From positions 25,595 to 89,594 of the forward strand of contig NZ_JAHVIT010000009.1 of NCBI RefSeq assembly GCF_019801605.1: 64,000 nucleotides of DNA, given 5' to 3'. The stretch is from Maritimibacter alkaliphilus (lineage in GTDB: Bacteria; Pseudomonadota; Alphaproteobacteria; Rhodobacterales; Rhodobacteraceae). The translations under genes and the position numbers were made by a program. Below the pieces are notes generated by a model. The model did no database searches, was not told the origin of the DNA, and was given only the letters and a program-made list of their open reading frames with translations. Positions 53,153 through 61,989 of the stretch are shown here, piece after piece. Numbering within the stretch: position 1 is the first letter of the stretch; each line of letters begins with the position of its first letter.

Positions 53153-55216
53153 ATGGCGATTACAGCAAGCACAGACACCGTCTTCGGTTCCGGCCAGGGG
53201 CTCTTTGGCCGGGCCGGCAGCAACCCGGTCAGCACGGTGTTGAGCGACGGCCGCATCGCGGTGGCCTGGTCCGAGTACCAATACCCCGGCGACGGCAGCA
53301 TCCCGGGCATCGACGGCGACGTCTGGACCCGGATCCTCAATGCCGACGGCACCCCCGCGACCGAGGCGATGCTGGTCAACGACACCCGCGTCGGCATCCA
53401 TGCCTCGGCCGAGATCACCGCGCTCTCCGACGGGGGCTACGCGGTGTCCTGGATCGCGACCACCCGGATGACCGTCGAGGGCGACAGCCAGACCGTCTAC
53501 CCGCAGGACAATTACGTCCGCAGCTTCACCGCCGCGGGGGCCGCCGAAGGCGCGGCGGTGCGGGCCTCGCCCGCCCTGCCGAACTACGATCCCGCGGTCT
53601 ACAACACGATCCTCGACAGCCAGGTCGAGACCGTGAACACCATCAGCCTCAGCGGCGGCGGGGCGCTGGTCTTCTTCTCCTACCGGCACGGCGGCTCCGG
53701 CTATGACTATGGCGGCACCTACGGGCGCACCCTGGGCAACGACGGCCAGACCCTGGGCGCGCCGGTCCGGGTCTGGCCCGGCGGCCTCTACAACACCGAC
53801 GCGGTGCAGCTCGCCAACGGCGACATCGCGATGGTCGAGTTCAACGGCGACCTGTCGGGCTACAACGTCCGGCTGTCGGCGGCCGATCTCGCCTCCGCCC
53901 CGGCCAGCCAGCCGGGCGCGGCGGGTCCCGTGGTCTTCAACCACGATCCCCTGCCCAACCAGAGCGCCCGCGGCTATGGCTCGGCCCCCCGGATCGCGGC
54001 GCTGAGCGACGGCGGCTTTGCCGTGATCTATGGCTACAACGTGCAACTGGGCGCGGATGACGACGAATCCCTGCAGATCGACCGCTACTCGGCCCAGGGC
54101 AGCTACCAGTCCACCGTCAGCATCCCCACCCCGGATGACACCGTCGAACAGCCGGGCGCCATCCCCTACGAGATCCTCGGCCTCGAAGGCGGCCGCCTGC
54201 TGGTGGCCTGGACCCACGTGGTCACCTATGGCGATACGGACATCATGGGGGTGATCGTCAATGCCGACGGCACGCTGGAAAGCGCGCCCGCGGTCATCGC
54301 CCCGAACACCGCCAACTACCAGCTCCTCGGAGACCTGGCGCTGCTGCCGGACGGCCGCGTCTTCATGACGCTGACCGATACCTCCGGGGCGCTGGTGAAC
54401 GGCGTGGCGGACCAGATGCACGGCGTCATCCTCGACCTCCCCGCCGCGCCCCCCAGCCCGCCCGTGGCCCTGACCGGCACCGCCGGGGCCGACCTGCTCA
54501 CCGGGACCCAGAACGACGACACGCTGCGCGGGCTGGACGGCAATGACACGCTGCAGGGGCTCGGTGGCGACGACCAGCTCTTCGGCGGCAACCACGACGA
54601 CCTGCTGCGCGGCGGCGACGGCAGCGACACGCTGTCGGGCGAGGCCGGCAACGACACGCTGATCGGCGGCGACAGCGCCGACGACCTGCGCGACGTGATC
54701 TACGGCGGCGCGGGGAACGACAGCATCGACGGCGGCTATGGCAACGACGAGCTGCGCGGCGACGGCGGCAACGACACGATCGTCGGCGGCTACGGCGCCG
54801 ACACGGTGATCGGCGGCGATGGCGATGACGCGCTGACCGGCCAGACCTGGTCCGATGCGATCTTCGGCGGGGCCGGCAACGACTTCATCAACGGCGGCTT
54901 CGGCCATGACCGGGTGAACGGCGGCACCGGCGCGGATCGCTTCTATCACCTCGGCGTCGAAGGGCATGGCTCGGACTGGATCCAGGACTTCTCCAATGCC
55001 GAGGGCGACGTGCTGGTCTACGGCGGCGGCGCCGCCGACATCAGCCAGTTCCAGGTCAACTTCACCGAGACCGCCAGCGCCGGCGCCGCGGGCGTCGAGG
55101 AGGCCTTCGTCATCTACCGCCCCACCGGCCAGATCCTCTGGGCGCTGATCGACGGCGGGGCGCAGGACAGCCTCATGCTCGATATCAACGGCACCACCCA
55201 CGACCTGCTGGCCTGA
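53153..55216 (+). CDS. Beta-propeller-like / RTX protein with shared C-terminal cassette
   Basis: 687 residues from the ATG at 53153 with GGAAGAAGG upstream. Residues 1-~430 are repeats of the form VLSDGRIAVAWSE, ALSDGGYAVSWIA, ALSDGGFAVIYGY and LLPDGRVFMTLTD, one per propeller blade. RTX nonapeptides occupy ~440-590 and the last ~180 residues are the shared cassette. The cassette is nearly identical to that of the minus-strand gene 10452-12446 (about four differences over ~178 residues). Being directly downstream of the secretion operon, it is a likely substrate. A TolC-independent function cannot be excluded. Confidence 0.85.
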   Translation: MAITASTDTVFGSGQGLFGRAGSNPVSTVLSDGRIAVAWSEYQYPGDGSIPGIDGDVWTRILNADGTPATEAMLVNDTRVGIHASAEITALSDGGYAVSWIATTRMTVEGDSQTVYPQDNYVRSFTAAGAAEGAAVRASPALPNYDPAVYNTILDSQVETVNTISLSGGGALVFFSYRHGGSGYDYGGTYGRTLGNDGQTLGAPVRVWPGGLYNTDAVQLANGDIAMVEFNGDLSGYNVRLSAADLASAPASQPGAAGPVVFNHDPLPNQSARGYGSAPRIAALSDGGFAVIYGYNVQLGADDDESLQIDRYSAQGSYQSTVSIPTPDDTVEQPGAIPYEILGLEGGRLLVAWTHVVTYGDTDIMGVIVNADGTLESAPAVIAPNTANYQLLGDLALLPDGRVFMTLTDTSGALVNGVADQMHGVILDLPAAPPSPPVALTGTAGADLLTGTQNDDTLRGLDGNDTLQGLGGDDQLFGGNHDDLLRGGDGSDTLSGEAGNDTLIGGDSADDLRDVIYGGAGNDSIDGGYGNDELRGDGGNDTIVGGYGADTVIGGDGDDALTGQTWSDAIFGGAGNDFINGGFGHDRVNGGTGADRFYHLGVEGHGSDWIQDFSNAEGDVLVYGGGAADISQFQVNFTETASAGAAGVEEAFVIYRPTGQILWALIDGGAQDSLMLDINGTTHDLLA

Positions 55217-55246
55217 CGTTTGGCCCGACGTTTGACCTGACGGCTG
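55211..55246. repeat. 12-bp minisatellite spanning a stop codon, 3 units
   Basis: GCCTGACGTTTG (55211), GCCCGACGTTTG (55223) and ACCTGACGGCTG (55235). The first unit contains the TGA stop of the gene 53153-55216, so the array grew out of the coding end. Confidence 0.85.
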
Positions 55247-55262
55247 GCCTGCGGCCAGACCG

Positions 55263-55298
55263 GCCCGGATGGTGCCCCGAACGGGGGCCCATCCGGGC
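55263..55298. terminator. Bidirectional hairpin between convergent RTX genes
   Basis: GCCCGGATGG (55263-55272) pairs with CCATCCGGGC (55289-55298), with an inner CCCC/GGGG stem. It sits exactly between the two stops and overlaps the minus-strand stop by one base. Confidence 0.7.
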
Positions 55299-58024
55299 TA
55301 GAGGATCTCGATCTGCAGGGCCAGTCCGGCCTGGTCCTGCGCCCCGAGCCCCGACAGCAGCAGCGAGGCCTCGCCCCCGAAGCGGATCATCAGCCCCTCC
55401 GCCTGCACCTGCGCCGCCGCGGCGATGGCCGCGCCCCCCTGCCCGCCGGCCAGGGCCGAGGTGATCCGCAGCCGGTCCTCGGCCAGGTCGAAATCGGTCA
55501 CCACGTCCTGCCCCATGCCGAGGTCGAAATCGAAGGTGTCGCGCCCGGCCCCGCCACTCAGCACATCGTTCCCGGCCAGGCCGATCAGCACGTCGTCGTT
55601 GCCCTCGCCGCTGAGCCGGTCATCGCCCGCGTCACCGATCAGCGTGTCGTTGCCCCAGCCGCCCGTCAGCGTGTCGTCGCCCGCATAGCCGCGCAGGCGG
55701 TTCGCGGCCGCATTGCCCTGCACAAGGTCCCCGTATTCGCTGGCAAAGATGGTCTCGATGCTCAGCAGCCTGTCGGTGCCGCCATAGCCGTCCTCGTAGG
55801 CCCAGCCCGCCACCAGGTCCACCACGATCCCCGAGCGCACCAGCGCGGGATCGCCCACCTCGACGAAGAAGAGGTCGCTGCGGTAATGCGCGGCATCCGT
55901 CCCGCCGCCGCCGTCGATCGTGTCATCCCCTTCCATCCCCCAGAAGCCATTGTCCCCCGCGCTGCCCACCAGCAGGTCATCGCCCGAGGTGGCGCGCACA
56001 TCGTCGATGTTGATCAGCGTGTCGCGATCCCCGGCCCGGTCGATCGCATAGCCGTTGGCGGTGACGGCAAACCCGTAGGCGCGCTCCAGCGCCGCATCCT
56101 CCAGCCCGGTGCTGGCCCCGTCGTCGTCGAGGTGGACGGTGATGCCGCGGCTGCGGTCTTCGGTCGGCTCGAACTCGTAGATGACGGTGTCATCCTCGCC
56201 GCTGCCGCCGTGGATCGTGTCGGCCCCGGCATTGCCATGGAACCACTCAAGGTAGTCATGGGCCGGGTTGCCGCCGATCAGCACATCCGCGAACTGGCTG
56301 CCCTCGACCTCGAGGAAATAGGCGTGCCCGGTGAAATCGACGCTGCCGCCGTCCCAGCGGGCGCCCGTGGCGAAGGGCAGCGCCGCCCCGACCGTGGCGC
56401 CCAGGTTCACCGTGACGCCACTGTGCAGGCTCTCGAAGACGAGGTGATGCTGGAACCGCGAGGCCAGCGTGCCATGGCCTTCGATCGTGACATCCCCCAG
56501 CGTCGGGATCCGATTGTCGCCGAACCCGAAGCTGATCACGTCGCGCCGGTCGAGGTAGCTGGTGCCGACCCGCACCACCGTCCCGTCGATATCGCCGCGC
56601 AGGAAGAAACGGCTGTGACCGTCCCCGCCGTCGAGGAGGTTCCGCCCGCCGTAGGTATAGAAGGTCTCCAGCCGGTCGCGGTCGGAGCCCAGCAGGACAT
56701 CGTCCTGCCGCGTCCCATGCACCGTCTCGATCCCGAGGATCCGCTCACCCGTGTTGCCATGGGTGTCGGTGGCGCTGTGGGCCCGGAGGTCCTGCCCGGC
56801 CAGGGTGCGATCGGTGTCCCCGAGGTTGACGGTCACCCCGAGCGGGCCGCCTTCCTGCTGGAAGTTCACCACGTCGACCCCGGGTCCGCCCAGGAAGCTG
56901 TCCACGCCCTCCCCGCCGACCAGGGTCATGTTGCCCGGGGCGATGTCGCCGTCCGCCTCCCCCAGCCGGAGGCGGATCGCGGATTGCCCCTGCCCGTCCA
57001 CCAGCGCCCAGAGGATCTGCCCGGTCGGCCGGTGGATCACGAAGGCCTCCGCGAGGTCCGGATCGCCCGCACCGGGGGTTTCACCGTAGCGCACCACGAA
57101 ATCCTCCAGGCGCCCGGTGCCGCCGAACGGCAGCCCGAACTGCAGCCCGAACTGCAGCACGTCGCCCTCGGCGGCGGCATAGTCCTGCACCCAGTCGGTG
57201 CCATGGCCCGCCGCCCCGGCGTGATGGAACCGGTCCGCCCCGGTGCCGCCGTTCAGCCGGTCATTCCCGAAGCCGCCGTTGAGGAAATCCGCCCCCGCGC
57301 CCCCGAAGAGCGCATCCCCCATCGCGCCGCCGCTGAGCGCATCCGCGCCCGCGCCGCCGATCAGCGTATCGGCCCCTGCGCCGCCCCAGAGGCTGTCCTC
57401 CCCCGCATCGCCGCGCAGCATGTCGTTGCCCGCGCCCCCGTCGAGCCAGTCATCGCCCGCCCCGCCGAAGAGGAGATCGCCCAGGTCGGCCCCGCCGGCA
57501 TCGGCCGCGGGGACACGGGCGGCAGAGCCGAAGAGCCGGTCCTGCCCCAGCCCCCCGGCGATCACGTCCCGCCCGCCGAGACCCTCGATCGTATCGTCGC
57601 CCGCACCGCCGGTCAGGGTGTCACCGGCGGGACCGCCAGACAGGACGGACAGGCCAGGCAGAACGGGCGAGGTCTGCACCCCGGCCCGGGTCCAGTCCCC
57701 CTCGGTGTTCTCCGTCGTGGCCTCCGTCGAGGTCGCCGCCGCGGCCTTCGCCGGGGCCGGCGCGACAGGTCCTGCCGACAGGGGGCCCGCCATCTCGTCC
57801 GAAGGCCCGGATGAAGAGCCGAAGAGCCCCCCCTCCCACAGGCCCGTCCTCAGGCTCGCCCAAAGGCCCGTCGACAGGCCCATCGACAGGCCCGTCGAAC
57901 ACGCGGGCGGAGGATAGGTCAGGGGATCCGGCAGCCCCTCGGGCAACCCCTCGAGCGGACGCACCGGCAGGGGCCAGCCAGCCCCGCCCCATATATCCGC
58001 CCAGCCCCGGAACCGCGCCGTCAC
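55298..58024 (-). CDS. RTX protein with the shared cassette in an internal position
   Basis: 908 residues if started at GTG 58024, which overlaps the radical SAM stop as GTGA. The first ~77 residues derive from 12-bp repeats and are low complexity; a later ATG at 57793 is an alternative, neither with a good Shine-Dalgarno. Residues ~130-235 are RTX. The cassette follows internally (~180-350: DRFHHAGAAGHGTDWVQDY, FVIHRPTGQILWALVDG). Next come modules related to giant RTX 1 and 2, including HHLVFESLHSGVTVNLG and IGGNPAHDYLEWF, and a last RTX roll (~750-840). The ending FDFDLGMGQDVVTDFDLAED is of the common RTX type. It looks like two RTX proteins joined end to end. Confidence 0.8.
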   Translation of the reverse strand: MTARFRGWADIWGGAGWPLPVRPLEGLPEGLPDPLTYPPPACSTGLSMGLSTGLWASLRTGLWEGGLFGSSSGPSDEMAGPLSAGPVAPAPAKAAAATSTEATTENTEGDWTRAGVQTSPVLPGLSVLSGGPAGDTLTGGAGDDTIEGLGGRDVIAGGLGQDRLFGSAARVPAADAGGADLGDLLFGGAGDDWLDGGAGNDMLRGDAGEDSLWGGAGADTLIGGAGADALSGGAMGDALFGGAGADFLNGGFGNDRLNGGTGADRFHHAGAAGHGTDWVQDYAAAEGDVLQFGLQFGLPFGGTGRLEDFVVRYGETPGAGDPDLAEAFVIHRPTGQILWALVDGQGQSAIRLRLGEADGDIAPGNMTLVGGEGVDSFLGGPGVDVVNFQQEGGPLGVTVNLGDTDRTLAGQDLRAHSATDTHGNTGERILGIETVHGTRQDDVLLGSDRDRLETFYTYGGRNLLDGGDGHSRFFLRGDIDGTVVRVGTSYLDRRDVISFGFGDNRIPTLGDVTIEGHGTLASRFQHHLVFESLHSGVTVNLGATVGAALPFATGARWDGGSVDFTGHAYFLEVEGSQFADVLIGGNPAHDYLEWFHGNAGADTIHGGSGEDDTVIYEFEPTEDRSRGITVHLDDDGASTGLEDAALERAYGFAVTANGYAIDRAGDRDTLINIDDVRATSGDDLLVGSAGDNGFWGMEGDDTIDGGGGTDAAHYRSDLFFVEVGDPALVRSGIVVDLVAGWAYEDGYGGTDRLLSIETIFASEYGDLVQGNAAANRLRGYAGDDTLTGGWGNDTLIGDAGDDRLSGEGNDDVLIGLAGNDVLSGGAGRDTFDFDLGMGQDVVTDFDLAEDRLRITSALAGGQGGAAIAAAAQVQAEGLMIRFGGEASLLLSGLGAQDQAGLALQIEIL
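57840..57899. repeat. 12-bp minisatellite, 5 units, at the 5' end of an RTX gene
   Basis: AGGCCCGTCCTC, AGGCTCGCCCAA, AGGCCCGTCGAC, AGGCCCATCGAC and AGGCCCGTCGAA start at 57840 and every 12 bp. Confidence 0.9.
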
Positions 58025-59685
58025 CGCGCCCCCGCCGCCTTGCGCAGCACCCGCAGGACACGGGAGCCGGCCCGCCGCTTCAGGGCATGGGCCAGGCCGC
58101 GGGGCGGCGCCGCCGCGTCAGGGGCCGGAGTCCCTTCCGGCGTCCCTTCAGACCCCAACCCGGGTGTCCGACCGGAGCCCGGACCGGAACTCAAACCGGA
58201 GCCCAAACCGGCGACCGTGTCAGGCGCCGGAGCCGGAGGCGTCAGCCAGGGCTTCTGCTCGAGGAGACTGGCCAGCCGGTGGATGTCCCGCGCCTGCCGG
58301 CGCAGCTGCTGCGCGCCGCGCTCCAGCCGGTCCGCCGGGTCCGGGGCAGGCGCCCCGCCCGCCCCCGCCAGTTGCCGGGCAAAGACCATACGGTCCTGTC
58401 CGGACTCCCGGGCCAGCCTGTCCAGCAGCCGCTCCGTCTCCTCGGCCTTCCAGGCCACGATCCGCTCCTTGGCCTCGGCCATGTCCAGGGTCAGCTTGCC
58501 CAGCACGAGGTGGAAGCCACCCCGGATCGCCTCCCGGGGGCCGGGGCCGACCAGCGGGTCGTCGCACAGGTCCAGCACCTCGTGGATCAGCACCTCGTAG
58601 TCCACGGGCAGGCTGTCCCCCGGCTCGACGCATTCGAACCGCCGCCGGATCATGTTGGCCGCGAAGGACAGATGCGCCACCGCCTCGCCCACCTGCGCCT
58701 CCATCAGCGCGAAGCGGGCCTTGTCGACGCTGTGCATCACGTCGTGGAAGTTGCTCAGGTAGCCCGAGACCGTGATCTTCAGCGCGTCCTCCGGCAGGCC
58801 CGGCAGCCGCGGGATGTCCTCCAGCCCGTAGATGCGCGAGGATTTGAGCCCCAGCTGCGTGTTGACGAAATGCAGCTCGCCCACGCCCGCCTCCAGCGCC
58901 ATCTCCTGCGCCCGCAGCAGCTGCTCGGGCCGGTTGTTGCAGTCGAAGAGGATGTATTTCCAGACCGTCTCGATCTGCCGGCCTTCCGCCCGGGCGCCGA
59001 GGCAGAAGTCCTTCATGTAGCCATAGGCCTTGGCGAAGTTGCCGCGCACGCGGTTCGGCTCGAAGCTGGCCTGGTCGATCCCGTCGATCGAGAACAGCAT
59101 CCTGTCGATCCCCGACAGCACCTGGTCGGGGGCATAGCTTCCGTGGGCGGCGGTGCAGATCGACACGGTGGTCTGCGGGAAATAGGATTTCGCCAGCCGC
59201 ACCATCGTCCAGATGTCCCGGTTCAGCAGCGGCTCGCCATGGCCCTGGAAATCGATCGTGCGGATCGTCACCCCGTCGTTGCGGAAATCCGAGAGGTACT
59301 TCTCGAAGATCTCCACCTCCAGGTGCCAGGGCCGGCCATAGGTCTTGCGGCGGTCGGCCAGCGTCATGCAGCCGGGGCATTCGAGGATGCAGGCGATCGA
59401 GCTTTCGACCTGGAAGACCGAGATCTCCTTCCTCTCCTCCCAGCCGCCGTCGAAGGGCGCGCCGCAGGCCAGGACCATGCAGTCCTGGCACTGCCTGGGA
59501 AAGGGCATCTGGTCGGCCCGCAGCTTGCGGCGGATCGCGCCGAAGACCGGGCCGAAGACGACATCCCGGGAATAGTCGACCTCCGGGTCGAAGCGCTGCA
59601 GCGTCAGCTTGCTGCCCGCGTCGCACCAGCAGGCCAGCGCCCCGGTGGAGCGCAGGAAGACGCTGTGGTTCGAATGGCAATCCAT
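58021..59685 (-). CDS. Radical SAM protein with extra cysteine clusters
   Basis: 554 residues; GGGAGG precedes the ATG at 59685. The SAM-cluster motif is CILECPGC (CX3CX2C, about residues 98-105), followed by DFQGHGEPLLNRDIW as the GGE-like SAM-binding segment. N-terminal ACWCDAG and CQDCMVLACG may bind auxiliary clusters, as SPASM-type domains do but placed before the core. After ~450 the protein becomes Pro/Gly-rich low complexity, with an in-frame 12-bp repeat at 58171-58211. It is coupled by GTGA to the RTX gene downstream. It could modify that RTX protein or act in glycan synthesis; the substrate is unknown. Confidence 0.75.
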   Translation of the reverse strand: MDCHSNHSVFLRSTGALACWCDAGSKLTLQRFDPEVDYSRDVVFGPVFGAIRRKLRADQMPFPRQCQDCMVLACGAPFDGGWEERKEISVFQVESSIACILECPGCMTLADRRKTYGRPWHLEVEIFEKYLSDFRNDGVTIRTIDFQGHGEPLLNRDIWTMVRLAKSYFPQTTVSICTAAHGSYAPDQVLSGIDRMLFSIDGIDQASFEPNRVRGNFAKAYGYMKDFCLGARAEGRQIETVWKYILFDCNNRPEQLLRAQEMALEAGVGELHFVNTQLGLKSSRIYGLEDIPRLPGLPEDALKITVSGYLSNFHDVMHSVDKARFALMEAQVGEAVAHLSFAANMIRRRFECVEPGDSLPVDYEVLIHEVLDLCDDPLVGPGPREAIRGGFHLVLGKLTLDMAEAKERIVAWKAEETERLLDRLARESGQDRMVFARQLAGAGGAPAPDPADRLERGAQQLRRQARDIHRLASLLEQKPWLTPPAPAPDTVAGLGSGLSSGPGSGRTPGLGSEGTPEGTPAPDAAAPPRGLAHALKRRAGSRVLRVLRKAAGAR

Positions 59686-60054
59686 CGGTTCCCTCCCGCT
59701 CTGCGGCCTGTGGGGCCTGTGGGGCCGGTCACCAGGTCGCGGCCCTGCGCAGGAGCCAGCTTAAAGCCCCGCCCCGGTGGGACCAGAAAAAGTTCTGCGA
59801 CCGGCGGCGCCTTGCGCCGCGGCGGCCAGTCCGTCCGCCCGCCATGAGCCCCGGCAGGGTCCGTGGCCCATATCCCCGGCCCATGTTCGGCCCCATATTC
59901 CGGCCCCGTATTCCGGCGTGTGTCCTCCGCAACAGGCGTGACGGACTTCGGAACAGGCCCCCGGCAAGGGACCGGCAAGACCCCCGACAGGGGCCATCCC
60001 GGGATCAGCGCCCCCGCCCGCGATCAGGGCGGGGGGCGTCGAGAGGCATCGCTC
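59686..60054. other. Intergenic region between RTX and radical SAM genes
   Basis: 369 bp, no credible gene. It contains the Shine-Dalgarno and presumably the promoter of the radical SAM gene, and a degenerate array at 59865-59914 with GGCCC(C)(A/G)T(A/G)TTCC units of 13, 11, 13 and 13 bp. Confidence 0.6.
59865..59914. repeat. 11-13-bp minisatellite, 4 units
   Basis: GGCCCATATCCCC, GGCCCATGTTC, GGCCCCATATTCC and GGCCCCGTATTCC in succession. Confidence 0.8.
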
Positions 60055-61989
60055 TCAGAAGAGATCGAGGTAGATCGTGTTGTCCACCTCTCCGCCCGCC
60101 ACCGGCAGGCGGATGATCAGCTGGTCGATGTCGCTCGCGTTGTCGAAGGTGAAGAGCGTCTGGTCGCCACTGCCGTCGCCGGGCCGGTAGACCAGGCTCA
60201 GGCTCTCGAACTCGGCCAGGTTGCCGTCCAGGTCGGTCATCCGGTTGCCCGACAGCCGCAGGGTGTCGGCGCTGAACTGCGTCCCGTCCAGGACCAGCCA
60301 GTCACCCTCGGCCGCATTGTAGTCGGTGATCCGCATCGAGCCGTCCTCCGGGCTGGCCACGTAGAAGCGATCCGCCCCGGCGCCACCGGTCGCGACGTCT
60401 TCCCCCTCGCCCCCGAAGATGAAATCGTCACCATCGCCACCAAACAGGATGTCACGCCCCGCGCCCCCGTGAAGGACGTCGTTGCCCTCGTCCCCGTAGA
60501 TCGTGTCATTCCACCCGCCGCCAAAGACGGTGTCATGCCCCGCACCGGCGAGGACCCTGTCATTGCCTTCACGCGCGTCAATGGTGTCGTCGCCATCATG
60601 CCCATAGATGGTGTCGCGTCCATTGGCCCCGGTGATGTGGTCGTTCCCGGCGCCCCCGTTCATCAGGTTGGTGTTGAAGGAGTTGTTGGCCGAAGGGCTG
60701 TAGCTCGCCCGGATCACATCGTCGCCGTCCCCGCCACTGATCGTGTTGTCCCCCATGGCCCCGTCCAGCGTATCGTTGCCTTCGGCGCCCAGCAGGGTAT
60801 CCCGGTAATAGAGGCTATTGCTGCCGATGATGTGGTCGTCGCCAGCCCCGCCGGTCAGGTAGTTGTGCCCCCACAACGCCCCCCCGACAAGGATCAGGTC
60901 GTTCCCGTCACCGCCGTGGACGGTATCGTTCCCCGTGCCGGCAATCACCGTGTCATTGCCCGCCCCGGTATTGACCGTGTCGTCCCCATAGCTGGCGTTT
61001 ATGGCGTCGTTGCCGGACCCCGCGGTGATGTAGTCGCTGCCGCCACCGGCAATGACCCGGTTGTCCCCTTCCCCGGCATGGATGATGCCATTGCCCGCGA
61101 TGGTATCATTGCCATCGCCCCCGGCGATCGTGTCCCGGCCCATGCCGCCGTCGATGCTGTCATCCCCGGCCCCGCCATAAAGCAGGTCATCGCCGTCGCC
61201 GCCCAGGATCGTGTCGTCGCCGTCATCCCCGGTGATCGTGTCGTTGCCCAGGCCGCCGTCGAGGACATCGTTGCCCCCGAACCCGCGCAGGATGTCGTCC
61301 CCCAGCCAGCCGCTCAGCGTTTCGTCCTGCGCCGAGCCCTGCAGGTTGCGAGCCCCCATGGAGAAATCCGACAGGTCCGGCGCCCCGTCTTCGATGCGGA
61401 TCTGCCAGACCCCCTCGACGCCGGTGTTGCCCTCGAATGCGTCCTTGTCGATGGTGATGTGGGGGTCCCCGAACGGCAACAGGTAGTGGGTCCCGTCGAC
61501 CGATAGCTGCGGCGGCGTATAATAGTTTTCGATCTGCATCTCGTTGTAGATCAGGATGATCTCGGCATCGCCGTTGCCCCGGTCGCGGATCTCCATCTGA
61601 AAGGTGTCGTAGGGGGCCGCATTACTGCTGACCTGGCTGGTGAGCCCGTTCCAGGTCAGGACAATGGAATCGCGTTCGCTATTGGTGTCGATGAAGACGC
61701 CCGGGTTTTCCACGCCCTCCGGCTGCACCCGCGTGTCTGCCCAGTAGTTGGCGCTCCCATAGGCACGGATATCCAGCCAGCCCTGCCCGTTGCCGAACTG
61801 GACCTCTCCGGTGGTGCTGACGCGCAGCCCGGTGACCGTGGTCGACCCGAGTTGGAGCCCATTCTCGAAGACATCCTCCAGGCCGTACCAGCCCGACCAC
61901 ACCTGCTGCCCTTCGGGCAGTTGGACGCCCCCTTCGGTGCCGAATGGCAACAGGCTGTTGTCCGCGACGGGCGTATGGGAAATGGTCAT
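60055..61989 (-). CDS. Nidogen-like / RTX calcium-binding protein without the shared cassette
   Basis: 644 residues from the ATG at 61989, chosen for the strong GGAGGAGAG just upstream; a 16-residue longer form is unlikely. Residues ~1-235 are a diverged NIDO-like domain (LEDVFENGLQLG, NYWADTRVQPEGVE, DSIVLTWNG, MEIRDRGNGDAEIILIYNE, GVEGVWQIRIEDG). A long RTX region (~240-540) has atypical units richer in Asn, Ser and His than the other proteins. The C-terminus (DRFYVASPEDGSMRITDYN, SLVYRPGDGSGDQTLFTF, ending TIYLDLF) differs from the cassette family. It is the only NIDO protein of the three here that lacks the cassette. Confidence 0.85.
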   Translation of the reverse strand: MTISHTPVADNSLLPFGTEGGVQLPEGQQVWSGWYGLEDVFENGLQLGSTTVTGLRVSTTGEVQFGNGQGWLDIRAYGSANYWADTRVQPEGVENPGVFIDTNSERDSIVLTWNGLTSQVSSNAAPYDTFQMEIRDRGNGDAEIILIYNEMQIENYYTPPQLSVDGTHYLLPFGDPHITIDKDAFEGNTGVEGVWQIRIEDGAPDLSDFSMGARNLQGSAQDETLSGWLGDDILRGFGGNDVLDGGLGNDTITGDDGDDTILGGDGDDLLYGGAGDDSIDGGMGRDTIAGGDGNDTIAGNGIIHAGEGDNRVIAGGGSDYITAGSGNDAINASYGDDTVNTGAGNDTVIAGTGNDTVHGGDGNDLILVGGALWGHNYLTGGAGDDHIIGSNSLYYRDTLLGAEGNDTLDGAMGDNTISGGDGDDVIRASYSPSANNSFNTNLMNGGAGNDHITGANGRDTIYGHDGDDTIDAREGNDRVLAGAGHDTVFGGGWNDTIYGDEGNDVLHGGAGRDILFGGDGDDFIFGGEGEDVATGGAGADRFYVASPEDGSMRITDYNAAEGDWLVLDGTQFSADTLRLSGNRMTDLDGNLAEFESLSLVYRPGDGSGDQTLFTFDNASDIDQLIIRLPVAGGEVDNTIYLDLF

